Assembly (NCBI GenBank): GCA_017617615.1
Contig: JAFZVV010000003.1
Span: 62,001-126,000 of the forward strand
DNA: 64,000 nucleotides
Source: Prevotella sp.
GTDB lineage: Bacteria; Bacteroidota; Bacteroidia; Bacteroidales; Bacteroidaceae
Reading direction: 5' to 3'
Shown: one piece after another, positions 49,712-58,920 of the stretch
How the letters are laid out: each line of letters begins with the position of its first letter
How positions within the stretch are numbered: the stretch's first letter is position 1
Notes under the pieces: generated by a model
Database searches by the model: none
The model's input: the letters and a program-made list of their open reading frames with translations, nothing else
What the model was told of the DNA's origin: nothing
Program-made: the position numbers and the translations under genes

Positions 49712-51733
49712 ATGAGAAAAGTTATCCTATTAGCAGCCCTGGCATGCGCTGCGTTTTCCGCTAATGCCCAAGGCACTTCGGGCATCGACCCCAAGAACCT
49801 CGACACCACGGTACGCCCCGGCGACGACTTCTTCCAGTATGCCGCAGGAGGCTGGATGGCCACCCATCCCCTCGATGACGAGCATTCCGAGAACGATGCC
49901 TTCACCGTACTCTACGAGAAGAGTCAGGAAGACATTCGTGCGCTGATCATGGAATACGCCTCCACGCCCCAGCCCCAGGGCTCGCTCGGTCAGAAAATCG
50001 GTTCCCTCTACAACCTGATGATGGACAGCGTGCGCCTGAACCGTGAGGGCTGGGAACCCCTGAAACCCATACTCGACCGCATTGCCGCCATCAAGGACCG
50101 CCGCGAATACCAACTCGTCACTGCCCAGCTCGACCGTCGCGGGTCGGGCACGATGATGTTCGACCTCGGCGTGGGTGCCGACCAACGCAATGCCGACCGC
50201 AACATCGTGGGGGTGAGTCAGGGCGGAATCGGTCTGGGAACCCGTGACTACTACCTGAACGATGACGAACAGACCGTCCGCATCCGTGAGGCATATCAAA
50301 ACATGATCCATCGCCTCTTCGTGATGACCGGCAGCGATGAGGAAACTGCTGCCCGTAAGACCGCTGCCGTGATGGCCATAGAGACCCGTATCGCCAAGGC
50401 CAGTTACAGTCGCGTGCAGTTGCGTGATATCGACGCCAACTACCACAAGATGAGTTACAACCAACTGGTATGCGACTTCCCCGGCATCGACTGGGGCAAC
50501 ATCTTCCTGGCCTCTGGCTTTCCTGCTTTCGAGTATGTGGACGTGGGGCAGCCCGAACCTATCCACGAGGTGGAGAAGATTCTCGCCGACACCCCCCTCG
50601 ACGACCTGAAGGCCTACGCCGAGACAAAGGTCATCAGCGGTGCTGCCAGTAGGATGAGCGATGACTTCCGTGCCGAGGTGTTCAAGATGAGTGCTGTGAT
50701 GAGCGGTGTGCAGCAGGACCGTCCGCGCTGGAAGCGCGCCGTGTCGCTGGTAAGCGGTGTGCTGGGCGAGGCCATCGGCAAGCTCTATGTGGAGAAGCAC
50801 TTCCCCGAGTCGAGCAAACAACGCATGCTCCAACTGGTGCATAACCTGCAGACAGCCCTCTCGCAGCGCATCGACGAAGCCACCTGGATGAGTGCCGAGA
50901 CGAAGGCCCAGGCCAAGGACAAACTCGACAACTTCATCGTGAAGATTGGCTATCCCGACAAGTGGAAAGACTATAGTGGCCTGCAGGTAGACGAAAGCCT
51001 GTCGCTCTATGAGAACATCGCCAACATCTCAGAGTTCATGATGATGGACGAATTGAGCCGTAAAGTGAACAAGCCTGTGGACAAGATGGAATGGCTGATG
51101 ACGCCCCAGACCATCAACGCCTACTACAACCCCACCACCAACGAAATCTGCTTTCCTGCCGCCATCCTCCAGCCGCCCTTCTTCGACCCCAATGCCGACG
51201 ATGCCGTGAACTATGGTGCCATCGGTGGCGTTATCGGGCATGAGATGAGCCATGGCTTCGACGACCAGGGGAGCCAGTTCGACAAGTATGGCAACCAGCA
51301 CAACTGGTGGACGGAGCAAGACAAGAAGAACTATGAGGTGCGCACGAAGGTGCTTGAGGACTATTTCAATACGGTGGAAGCCGTTCCCGGCAAGAACATC
51401 AACGGCAAACAGACCCTTGGAGAGAACATCGGCGACAACGGCGGACTGAACATCGCCTTCCGGGCCTTCCAGAACGCCATGAAGCAGCAACCATTGGGCA
51501 TCGCCGACGGTTTCACGCCCGAACAGCGTTTCTTCCTCTCATGGGCAAGGGTATGGGCCTGCAACGCCCGTCCGGAATACGTGGAATACCTCATCACCGT
51601 AGACACCCACTCCCCCAACAAAGCCCGCGTGAATGCTGCCCTTCCCCATATCGACGCCTGGTATGACGCCTTCAAGGTGAAGCGTGGTGACCGTCTCTTC
51701 CTCCCGAAGAAGAAACGTGCGCAGATTTGGTAA
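49712..51733 (+). CDS. pepO: M13-family zinc metallopeptidase (neprilysin/PepO type)
   Basis: 673 residues with signal peptide MRKVILLAALACAAFSANA. Zinc motif GHEMSHGFDDQG (HExxH), third ligand Glu in ENIGDNGGLNIAF, substrate-binding NAYYNPTTNEICFPA. The normal length and order of M13 peptidases (N-terminal helical lobe, C-terminal catalytic lobe). Exported, likely periplasmic or lipoprotein-like, and expected to cleave small peptides. It stands alone between two tRNA genes; no clear promoter was found after the tRNA-His terminator. Confidence 0.93.
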   Translation: MRKVILLAALACAAFSANAQGTSGIDPKNLDTTVRPGDDFFQYAAGGWMATHPLDDEHSENDAFTVLYEKSQEDIRALIMEYASTPQPQGSLGQKIGSLYNLMMDSVRLNREGWEPLKPILDRIAAIKDRREYQLVTAQLDRRGSGTMMFDLGVGADQRNADRNIVGVSQGGIGLGTRDYYLNDDEQTVRIREAYQNMIHRLFVMTGSDEETAARKTAAVMAIETRIAKASYSRVQLRDIDANYHKMSYNQLVCDFPGIDWGNIFLASGFPAFEYVDVGQPEPIHEVEKILADTPLDDLKAYAETKVISGAASRMSDDFRAEVFKMSAVMSGVQQDRPRWKRAVSLVSGVLGEAIGKLYVEKHFPESSKQRMLQLVHNLQTALSQRIDEATWMSAETKAQAKDKLDNFIVKIGYPDKWKDYSGLQVDESLSLYENIANISEFMMMDELSRKVNKPVDKMEWLMTPQTINAYYNPTTNEICFPAAILQPPFFDPNADDAVNYGAIGGVIGHEMSHGFDDQGSQFDKYGNQHNWWTEQDKKNYEVRTKVLEDYFNTVEAVPGKNINGKQTLGENIGDNGGLNIAFRAFQNAMKQQPLGIADGFTPEQRFFLSWARVWACNARPEYVEYLITVDTHSPNKARVNAALPHIDAWYDAFKVKRGDRLFLPKKKRAQIW

Positions 51734-51784
51734 GGTCATCTACGACCAACATGGTCATACGCGCCATCCAACGAGATACCAAAC

Positions 51785-51824
51785 GAAAATCCCTGATACT
51801 CAGTTGAGTATCAGGGATTTTCGT
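51785..51824. terminator. Bidirectional terminator between pepO and tRNA-Lys
   Basis: Perfect stem AAAATCCCTGATACTCA-GT-TGAGTATCAGGGATTTT, A and T tracts on both sides. Confidence 0.9.
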
Positions 51825-51832
51825 TTTACCAG

Positions 51833-51905
51833 TGATCCGCTTGGGGCTCGAACCCAAGACCCCAACATTAAAAGTGTTGTGCTCTACCAACTGAGCTAGC
51901 GGATC
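51833..51905 (-). tRNA. tRNA-Lys (TTT)
   Basis: Minus strand: acceptor GATCCGC / GCGGATC, D arm GCTCAGTTGGTAGAGC, anticodon loop CTTTTAA with anticodon TTT, T arm TTGGG-TTCGAGC-CCCAA, discriminator A. CCA is not encoded. Confidence 0.97.
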
Positions 51906-51927
51906 TCCGTTTCATTAAAAGCGAGTG

Positions 51928-51959
51928 CAAAGGTAGTATATTTTTCAATAACTGCCAAA
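51928..51959 (-). promoter_or_regulatory. Promoter of tRNA-Lys
   Basis: Minus strand TTTG (51956-51959), 20 bp, TACCTTTG (51928-51935), 22 bp before the tRNA. Confidence 0.7.
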
Positions 51960-52018
51960 TTTATTTTTCCTTTTTTTGTGGACAAGTGATGAAAACACCT
52001 TTTTTCAGGGCTTTTCCA

Positions 52019-53260
52019 TCACTCCACACCAGAAGTGACGTCTTCATTGACATCATCCTTACTCCTCTTACTGGAGAGACCTGCGTCACTTGCCAAGAGC
52101 AGTGCTTTTGGTGGAAAGACCTCGTTGGGCGTGAGGCCATCGGGCGGCAGGCCGTCGCCGTCAATAGGTCCGTCGGGTGGGTCATCCCCTTCCTCCTCTT
52201 CCTTGGTGACATAACGCTGGTAATAGGCGATGAGCAGCGTGGTGAGCGGCAGGGCGATGATGAGTCCGATGAAGCCGAGCAGAGCTCCCCACACCGACAA
52301 CGACAGCAGGAGAATGGCGGGGTTAAGTCCCATCGCCGACCCCATGATCTTGGGTGTCGTGACCATGTCGGTGATGATTTGCACGATGATGAAGACGAGC
52401 ACAGCCATACCAAAAATCACCCAGAAATTCTGTCCGGTATCCGCTGCCTTAAGCAAGGCGAGGAATGCCGTTGGGATGAGTGCGAAGGTATGGAGGTAGG
52501 GCACGAGGTCCATGATGCCGATGAGTATGCCCATGCCTATGGCCATGGGGAAGTCGATGATGGTGAATCCGATGCAGAACATGATGCCCATGCAGAGCGC
52601 CACGAGTCCCTGTCCGCGGATGTAGTTGTTGAGTTCGCGCTCCACGTCGACCATGAGCGACATCCAGAATGGTCTTGACTTTTTCGGGAAGATTTTCACC
52701 CAGTTGTTGGTGAGGTATTCGTAGTCGAGGAGGATGAAGAACATATACAACAAGGCGATACACGAGGCAACGATGCTGATGACGACATTCGCCGTCTTCC
52801 CCACGAAGGAGAACAAGCGTGGCATGGTGATTTTGAGTGTCTCGATGAAGTCGCGGCTCTGGAAGAACTCCATCACGCGGTCGCGGTTCTGGTTGAGCCA
52901 GTCGTGTATCATGGCCGAGAAGTCGCCCTTTGCCGACTGCTGGTTGAGGTATTTCATCAGCACGACCCCCAGTCGTTCGAACTGCTCTATCATTGGCGGG
53001 ATGATGAAATAGAACACCACTGCCAAGATGATGGTCACCCCCAGCATGGTGACTACGATGGCCAGCGGTCGTGTGGGCACATGGAGCCGGTATTGCACGA
53101 ATTTCACGGCAGGATAGAGCAAGTAGGCCAGCAGCCATCCCACGAAGAACGGCAGCAACACCTTTCCAAGCAAGTTGAACAGGTATAAGATGCCGATGAC
53201 AATCACGGCAATGATTGTCCACCGAGCCAACCTGTCGAATGTAATTTTTCCCTCAAGCAT
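52019..53260 (-). CDS. AI-2E/PerM-family membrane transporter
   Basis: 413 residues with about seven or eight hydrophobic segments grouped at both ends and a soluble middle, as in the AI-2E transporter (UPF0118/PerM) family. Signatures: LPFFVGWLLAYLLYPAVKFV near the start, MGILIGIMDLVPYL, and LLLSLSVWGALLGFIGLIIA. Family members export autoinducer-2 or act as Na/H antiporters; the substrate here is unknown. The acidic tail (EEEEGDDPPDGPIDGDG) is cytoplasmic. About 30 bp downstream of tdk on the same strand and possibly cotranscribed. Confidence 0.88.
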   Translation of the reverse strand: MLEGKITFDRLARWTIIAVIVIGILYLFNLLGKVLLPFFVGWLLAYLLYPAVKFVQYRLHVPTRPLAIVVTMLGVTIILAVVFYFIIPPMIEQFERLGVVLMKYLNQQSAKGDFSAMIHDWLNQNRDRVMEFFQSRDFIETLKITMPRLFSFVGKTANVVISIVASCIALLYMFFILLDYEYLTNNWVKIFPKKSRPFWMSLMVDVERELNNYIRGQGLVALCMGIMFCIGFTIIDFPMAIGMGILIGIMDLVPYLHTFALIPTAFLALLKAADTGQNFWVIFGMAVLVFIIVQIITDMVTTPKIMGSAMGLNPAILLLSLSVWGALLGFIGLIIALPLTTLLIAYYQRYVTKEEEEGDDPPDGPIDGDGLPPDGLTPNEVFPPKALLLASDAGLSSKRSKDDVNEDVTSGVE

Positions 53261-53292
53261 AAAAAGGGGTACTAATTAATAATACATAAAAA

Positions 53293-53868
53293 TCATCCCT
53301 CCACTGCCTTGCGATAGCATTCGCGGCAGAGCGGTTCGTATTGTGCTTTCTCGCCCAGGAGCACCCGTTTGTCATCATTCACTAAGCGATGGCTGACATA
53401 TGCCAGCGCCCCGCACCTCACGCAGATGGCGTGAACCTTGGTCACTTCGTCGGCAATGGCGCATAGTGCCGGCATCGGTCCGAAGGGCTTTCCCCGGAAG
53501 TCCATGTCGAGTCCGGCGATGATTACCCTCACGCCCCTGTTTGCCAGTTGATTGCACACGTCAACGAGTCCGTCGTCGAGGAACTGTGCCTCATCGATGC
53601 CCACGACGTCGATGTCCGACGAGAGCAGGAGAATGGTTCCCGATGTATCGACGGGAGTGCTGACGATGGAGTTGCGGTCGTGGCTCACTACCTCTTCATC
53701 GGAGTATCTGGTGTCGATGGCGGGCTTGAATATCTCCACCCGCTGTTTGGCAAACACAGCGCGCTTGACACGCCGGATGAGTTCCTCGGTTTTCCCCGAG
53801 AACATCGATCCGCACACCACTTCTATTCTTCCGGGCCGGTGCAGTTCCCCTATAGCATTGTCGGTCAT
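53293..53868 (-). CDS. tdk: Thymidine kinase
   Basis: About 191 residues from the ATG at 53868, which lies 8 bp after the -7 box (the frame opens at 53910). Walker [12 protein letters not shown], Walker [13 protein letters not shown], zinc-site Cys pairs CVRCG and CRECY, and the lid loop typical of type II thymidine kinases. It phosphorylates thymidine in nucleoside salvage. The position of the promoter decides the start; the mRNA may be leaderless. Divergent from rsmI. Confidence 0.95.
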   Translation of the reverse strand: MTDNAIGELHRPGRIEVVCGSMFSGKTEELIRRVKRAVFAKQRVEIFKPAIDTRYSDEEVVSHDRNSIVSTPVDTSGTILLLSSDIDVVGIDEAQFLDDGLVDVCNQLANRGVRVIIAGLDMDFRGKPFGPMPALCAIADEVTKVHAICVRCGALAYVSHRLVNDDKRVLLGEKAQYEPLCRECYRKAVEG

Positions 53869-53876
53869 GATGATTG

Positions 53877-53908
53877 CAAAAATACGAAGATTATGTGAAC
53901 TGACCAAC
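53877..53908 (-). promoter_or_regulatory. Promoter of tdk
   Basis: Minus strand GTTG (53905-53908), 20 bp, TATTTTTG (53877-53884), 8 bp before the ATG. Confidence 0.55.
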
Positions 53909-53953
53909 AATAGAATGCAAAATGTTACTAAAATGTAAAATTGGCTGAATTAT

Positions 53954-53984
53954 TTTGCCATTTCTGCGAATTGGTGTATATTTG
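53954..53984 (+). promoter_or_regulatory. Promoter of rsmI
   Basis: TTTG (53954-53957), exactly 19 bp, TATATTTG (53977-53984), 8 bp before the ATG. Confidence 0.7.
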
Positions 53985-53992
53985 CGCCAATT

Positions 53993-54691
53993 ATGGGCAT
54001 ACTGTATATCGTTCCCACCCCCGTAGGTAACCTGGAAGACATCACGCTCAGGGCCCTCAGGGTGCTGAAGGAGGCAGACTTGATACTGGCGGAAGACACC
54101 CGCACGACGGGTTTGCTGCTGAAGCACTACGACATCCACAACCAGTTGCTCTCGCACCATAAGTTCAACGAGCACGGCACTTCTGCAGGCATTGTGGAGC
54201 GCCTGCGGTCGGGACAGACGATAGCGTTGGTGAGCGATGCCGGCACACCGGGAATCAGCGACCCGGGATTTTTCCTGATCAGGGAGGCGGTGGCTGCCGG
54301 CATAGAGGTGCAATGCCTGCCAGGTGCCACGGCATTCGTCCCGGCGCTGGTGAGTTCGGGCCTTCCCGACGACCGTTTCTGCTTTGAGGGCTTCCTTCCC
54401 CAGAAGAAAGGGCGCCAGACACGTTTGTCGTCGTTGGCTGCCGAGCAGCGCACGATGGTTTTCTACGAGTCGCCCTACCGTCTGGTGAAGACCCTTACCC
54501 AATTGTCGGAAGTGCTGGGAGGTGACCGTAGAGCCTGTGTCGCGCGTGAAATCAGCAAGTTGCATGAGGAGTGCAGGCGCGGCACATTGTCGGAGTTGGT
54601 CGCCCACTTCACGTCTACCCCACCCCGTGGTGAGATTGTGCTTATCGTATCGGGCAGCGATGCCAAGAGCCACCATGCCCCAGAAGTTTGA
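53993..54691 (+). CDS. rsmI: 16S rRNA (cytidine1402-2'-O)-methyltransferase
   Basis: 232 residues. LYIVPTPVGNLEDITLRAL, LILAEDTRTTGLLLKHY, LVSDAGTPGISDPGF, PGATAFVPALVSSGLP and FYESPYRL are RsmI signatures of the tetrapyrrole-methylase fold. It adds the ribose methyl group at C1402 of 16S rRNA. The gene ends 24 bp before a lipoprotein gene that is probably in the same transcript. Confidence 0.95.
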   Translation: MGILYIVPTPVGNLEDITLRALRVLKEADLILAEDTRTTGLLLKHYDIHNQLLSHHKFNEHGTSAGIVERLRSGQTIALVSDAGTPGISDPGFFLIREAVAAGIEVQCLPGATAFVPALVSSGLPDDRFCFEGFLPQKKGRQTRLSSLAAEQRTMVFYESPYRLVKTLTQLSEVLGGDRRACVAREISKLHEECRRGTLSELVAHFTSTPPRGEIVLIVSGSDAKSHHAPEV

Positions 54692-54715
54692 ACCCATTTT
54701 AAAACGTAGAATAAA

Positions 54716-55585
54716 ATGAAGAAAGTACTGTTTTTTGCCATTTGCGCGCTGATGGTCGTTGGCTGCCAGGAAGAGAAGAAAGAGCCTGTAGCCGTCGTAC
54801 CCGACCAAAGCGCATTGGTAGACTCGCTTCAGCAGGTGATAGAAGGCCGTGACAGCGAGATCAACGAAATCATGTCGACATTGAACCAGATTCAGGAAGG
54901 TTTCCGTCTGATTACCGAGGCCGAAGGGCGTGTGACACTTGCCAAAAACGGTGAGGGCAGCGACAAGGCCGCGAAAATCAAGAGCGACATCGAGTTTATC
55001 CAGAACAAGATGAAGACCAACCGTGAGATGATTGAGAAGTTGCGTACCCAGCTCAACGAAAGCACCATCAAGGGCAATGAGCTGAAGCAGACATTGGAGA
55101 ACACGATTGCGAGTTTCCAGCGTCAGATTGCCGAAAAAGACCGCCAGTTGAGTGAGCTCCAGTCGGCTCTTGAGGCCAAGGACATCCATATCACCCAGTT
55201 GGACCAGCGTATTGACAACCTGCACAACGACGTGACCGACCTGCAGACGGAGAGTTCACAGAAGTCGAAGACCATCAGCGAGCAAGACAAGCAGTTGAAT
55301 ACCGCGTATTATGTCTTTGGCACGAAGAGCGAGCTGAAGGAACAGCACATCGTCGAGAAGAACGAGGTGTTGCGTGAGAACTTCAACAAGAACTATTTCA
55401 CGAAGATAGATATTCGCACCGAGCGCTCCATTCCCCTCTACTCGAAGTCGGCGAAGGTGCTTACCCACCACCCAGCCAGTTCCTATCGTCTTGAAACAGA
55501 CGCCAACAAGAACTACACGCTCCGTATCCTTGACCCCAATCAGTTCTGGAGCACCAGCAAATACCTGGTTATCCTGGTGAAATAA
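54716..55585 (+). CDS. Coiled-coil lipoprotein of unknown function
   Basis: 289 residues. Lipoprotein signal MKKVLFFAICALMVVGC; the mature protein starts CQEEKKEP. Residues about 40-190 are a long coiled coil rich in Gln, Glu, Lys and Ser (ESTIKGNELKQTLENTIASF, SALEAKDIHITQLDQRIDNL). The C-terminal 90 residues are beta-rich (YVFGTKSELKEQHIV, SYRLETDANKNYTLRILDPN). It resembles a conserved Bacteroidota family found after rsmI in my recollection; function unknown. Likely outer-membrane anchored and facing the periplasm. Confidence 0.8.
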   Translation: MKKVLFFAICALMVVGCQEEKKEPVAVVPDQSALVDSLQQVIEGRDSEINEIMSTLNQIQEGFRLITEAEGRVTLAKNGEGSDKAAKIKSDIEFIQNKMKTNREMIEKLRTQLNESTIKGNELKQTLENTIASFQRQIAEKDRQLSELQSALEAKDIHITQLDQRIDNLHNDVTDLQTESSQKSKTISEQDKQLNTAYYVFGTKSELKEQHIVEKNEVLRENFNKNYFTKIDIRTERSIPLYSKSAKVLTHHPASSYRLETDANKNYTLRILDPNQFWSTSKYLVILVK

Positions 55586-55624
55586 CGCAAGCCGACGGAA
55601 ATATCCGTTATGCGAATGATATAG

Positions 55625-55662
55625 AAATCCCCCGTGCTGACATGACAGCACGGGGGATTTTT
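55625..55662. terminator. Bidirectional terminator
   Basis: Perfect 15-bp stem AAATCCCCCGTGCTG / CAGCACGGGGGATTT with T residues on the plus strand and A residues before it; between convergent genes. Confidence 0.9.
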
Positions 55663-55678
55663 CGATGACGTTCCAGGA

Positions 55679-58426
55679 TTATCTATAGCCGCTTCCGCCA
55701 CCACCGCCGCTTCCGCCGCCGCCACTGTAAGAGGAACTTCCGCCACCACCCGAACTGCTGTGGTAATCGTGTGAAGCCCTGGCCTCCTTGCGCTCTTCTT
55801 CCAGTTCCTTTGGTGTCTTGTAGTGGGCAGCATAATTGAATGCCGAGTTGGCGAGCGTCGACAATGCTGCAGTGCTGGCAAGCACGTCGGGGTCGTAGAG
55901 CACATCCTTGAGCGCACCCAGCTGGCTGAAGTCGGGCATCACCTTCTTCATCTCTGCCACCACCTGGTCGGAGATGCCGAATACGGTGGCATACACCAGG
56001 TAGTCTTTCCATAGTTTCACCTCTTCGATGGAATGCTCTCCCGCCAATGTGAAGTCCTCGAGGAATTTCTTCAGTCCGAACACCTCGCTGGTGGATTTCC
56101 TGTTGAGTCCATATATGCTCATGTTGGTGCCTTTCTCCAGCGCGCTGTTCATCTTTTGTGCCATGTCCCTCAGCGAGAGCGTGTCTTTGTGGACGAAAGC
56201 CTTCAATTCGCTTGGGTCAAGGACATGGTCCTCGCCTGCCGCCTTGCAGAGCAGCCGTTGCAGGTAGTATGCATAGTCATGAGAAGCCTTCTTCCCATTT
56301 TCCTCATTGTCAGTGGGTTCTGCCACAAGGAACCGTTTCTGCACGTTTCCTTTGGTATCGGTCACCCTCACCACAGAGAGCTGGTTGTCGTAGACCATGC
56401 GCAGGATGTATGCCCTTCGCAGCGCGTCGAGGTTTTTCCCCTTCACGGCAAAGAAAGTGCCCGCCACCTTATTGAGGTCTCCGCCCAGTGGGATGCCCCA
56501 GAACCAGTTGTCTACCCTACCCTTGAGGTTTCCGAATAGTCCGTACATCAGATTGTCTTTGTCGCACCTTTCCTTGGTGAGGATTGGAGTGGCTATGACT
56601 ACCACGGGCACGAGGATACAGAGCAGTACCCATGCCAGTCCGTTCCAGAAGCTGTCGTCGCCGGACCCCATTCCGGAATGTGATGCCTTGGCGTTCTGCC
56701 GGTCCACTTCTTCTGTGTCAAGGTATTGGCTTCCCCTCAGCGCTTTCCGCTTCACCGCCTTGTAGAAAGTCTTCTTCACGGTGGTAGCGGGATGGAACAT
56801 CCCCTTGTTGAATTGCACCATGACGGTCATCTTCTCCTCTGTGTCGCAGAACGGCTTTGTCGTCTCCACTTCAATCTTTCCGCCTTCCACATGGATGGTG
56901 CCATAGTGCCCAAACGACCACACGCGCGTGTTCTCCGGCGTGAACGTCTTCCCATCGCCTTCGATGGTCACCCTCATGTGCCTGGCATACGGACTTGCCG
57001 CCTGATAGAAGGTGAAGATAAATCCATCGTAGTCGGTGTAGGCCTTGACGAGCCGTGTGAGGGTATAACGGATATGGTGGTCATGGTTGCCATACTCGCT
57101 GATGCCCCAGCACAGTTCGTTGCCCTCGTCGGCCTTATAGATGCCGCACTTGTAGGCTTTTTCCTGGAATGAAGCGCCCACTTTCCACGGCGTGATGTTC
57201 TCGAACTCACGGCCCTGTTCATCGGTCACCGCCAGTTCGCCGATGTCGCGCCCTTGCAGGTCGTACATCTTGATGAATCCCTCGGTGCCAGTATTGACGG
57301 TCACCTTTCTTGACTCACAGATACGGGCATTCCCCAAATCGTTGATTATCACATGGATATCATCATTATACAACTGAGCCGACACGTGGCCAGCCCACAA
57401 CGACAACATCCCGATGAAGACCATGCGCAATGCCGTGCCCGTCGCTCCACCCATCTGTTCCTTTCTTGCCTTCGCCTTCAACCTGAGCAGATTGATACCC
57501 CGGCAGAGCAGTGCCAAAAGAATGACAAGCAGACACCCCAGCACGGCAGTAGTCTTCGGATAGGCTGAGATATACTCCATGAGCACGCTCCCTCCCGACT
57601 CCGTTTTTGGCGTGTTGTCGTTCATCATGGGCGAGTGGAGTTCCGCCTCGGGAATGGCGAAGGTTGTCGGGAGACTTATCCCGTTGTTTCCCTCGGTTTC
57701 TGCCGTCGAAGGGTCCGTAGGGTTGTCGGACATCACTGCAGCGGAAGCATTCACGCCAGCCGAAGAGGGTATCCCGTCGAAAAGTCCTGCCCTGAACGCC
57801 ACGTGCAGGGGCATGCTCGAGACATTTCCTCCCTTTTTCGGTGTGACGACGAGTTGTCCGTCGCTGAGGTGATAGTCCATTTGCGGCGAAGAATGTGCGA
57901 TATCGATGTCCTTGTCGGTCAGCGTTTTCTCTTTCAGGTACAGACGCACTTCTGCCGCTTGGGCGGGCGCCTGTCCTGCAAGGTTGACGAAATCATAGTC
58001 AAGCACGTCATTCCTCCCGTCGTTGTGGAGCATGTTCTTCAACGGATAGGTCACGAAATACCTCCGGCGGTTGTTGGGATCGAGTCCCCAACAGTAGTGG
58101 GCAAGATGGTCGTCGACCCATTTCCTGCCGCATTTCCCCTGTTTCTCTTTTGAGGAAACCGACGATTTCCACCATTCGAGTCGTTGAAAATAGTTCTGTC
58201 CGTCGAATCCCACGTTCATGATGAATTTCTTCATCATGTGGCTGTCGTCGATGGGGATGAAAGCCTCGTCGGTTCCCCCTGGCGTGATGTCGCGCACCTC
58301 TGTGACGATGGCATGCTCTGCCGTCAGCTGCACGTTGACGCTGATGCGGTGGAGGACGGTCTGTGCTCCCGCCGTGATGGTCAGTGGCAACAAAGCCCAT
58401 GCCAGTAAAAGCTTGGTTTTTCTCAT
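55679..58426 (-). CDS. Two-unit DUF2207 membrane protein with Gly/Ser-rich tail
   Basis: 915 residues. Unit 1: signal peptide (MRKTKLLLAWALLPLTITAG), exported beta domain with KCGRK ... YCWGLDPN (about 95-118), membrane segment about 291-311. Then, in frame, a second signal-peptide-like stretch (MVFIGMLSLWAGHVSAQ, from residue 335), a second DUF2207 beta domain (KCGIYKADEGNELCWGISEY), a membrane segment (LAWVLLCILVPVVVIATPIL), a large cytoplasmic helical part and a final Gly/Ser-rich tail (SSSYSGGGGSGGGGGSGYR), the hallmark of the DUF2207 family. The layout looks like two joined paralogous genes. Function unknown. Single gene with its own -7 box. Confidence 0.85.
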   Translation of the reverse strand: MRKTKLLLAWALLPLTITAGAQTVLHRISVNVQLTAEHAIVTEVRDITPGGTDEAFIPIDDSHMMKKFIMNVGFDGQNYFQRLEWWKSSVSSKEKQGKCGRKWVDDHLAHYCWGLDPNNRRRYFVTYPLKNMLHNDGRNDVLDYDFVNLAGQAPAQAAEVRLYLKEKTLTDKDIDIAHSSPQMDYHLSDGQLVVTPKKGGNVSSMPLHVAFRAGLFDGIPSSAGVNASAAVMSDNPTDPSTAETEGNNGISLPTTFAIPEAELHSPMMNDNTPKTESGGSVLMEYISAYPKTTAVLGCLLVILLALLCRGINLLRLKAKARKEQMGGATGTALRMVFIGMLSLWAGHVSAQLYNDDIHVIINDLGNARICESRKVTVNTGTEGFIKMYDLQGRDIGELAVTDEQGREFENITPWKVGASFQEKAYKCGIYKADEGNELCWGISEYGNHDHHIRYTLTRLVKAYTDYDGFIFTFYQAASPYARHMRVTIEGDGKTFTPENTRVWSFGHYGTIHVEGGKIEVETTKPFCDTEEKMTVMVQFNKGMFHPATTVKKTFYKAVKRKALRGSQYLDTEEVDRQNAKASHSGMGSGDDSFWNGLAWVLLCILVPVVVIATPILTKERCDKDNLMYGLFGNLKGRVDNWFWGIPLGGDLNKVAGTFFAVKGKNLDALRRAYILRMVYDNQLSVVRVTDTKGNVQKRFLVAEPTDNEENGKKASHDYAYYLQRLLCKAAGEDHVLDPSELKAFVHKDTLSLRDMAQKMNSALEKGTNMSIYGLNRKSTSEVFGLKKFLEDFTLAGEHSIEEVKLWKDYLVYATVFGISDQVVAEMKKVMPDFSQLGALKDVLYDPDVLASTAALSTLANSAFNYAAHYKTPKELEEERKEARASHDYHSSSGGGGSSSYSGGGGSGGGGGSGYR

Positions 58427-58920
58427 AGCCCTGGTTTTAGTCTTCGGTTCCGAAGGGAGAGTAACAAAGGGAGGGTGATGGAAAGCCCGTGAATCAATCG
58501 CAGGAATACCATATCAGTCCGTTCCTTGCAATCCTTTTCATCTACCTTCTACTTCCCCTTCCAAAGGAAGCATAAGAAGTCGGTTTACGTGATGCAAAAA
58601 TACATAAAAAAAGCAAACAACAAGATTCTGGGAGAATAAATTTTTCGGTCACCGGCACCAGACCGTATATTTATCCACAAAAACATGGCATATTCATTCA
58701 TTTCATGTGTTTTATAAGGATTTTCGGCACCGTCGCACCGACACTTCGTCAAGCGAATTGTTAAAAAAAGCACCCCTTTGCCATATAAGATTAGTAAACC
58801 TCGTATTATTTTCACTTTTTTATGGTTTTGTTTGCAATTTGCAAGAAAAAACGCTAATTTTGCAAACTGCATTTATGTGCAATGTTGGAAACGAACAATA
58901 ATAGATAAACACACTTTTTT
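58427..58920. other. Divergent intergenic region before the SusC/SusD pair
   Basis: 494 bp, AT-rich. It contains a -7 box for the DUF2207 gene on the minus strand (58595-58602, TATTTTTG), the SusC promoter (58831-58862), and no recognisable gene. A 95-codon minus frame (58585-58872) overlaps both promoters and has no support. Confidence 0.5.
58831..58862 (+). promoter_or_regulatory. Promoter of the SusC/SusD operon
   Basis: TTTG (58831-58834), 20 bp, TAATTTTG (58855-58862), with a leader of about 50 nt to the ATG. Confidence 0.68.
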
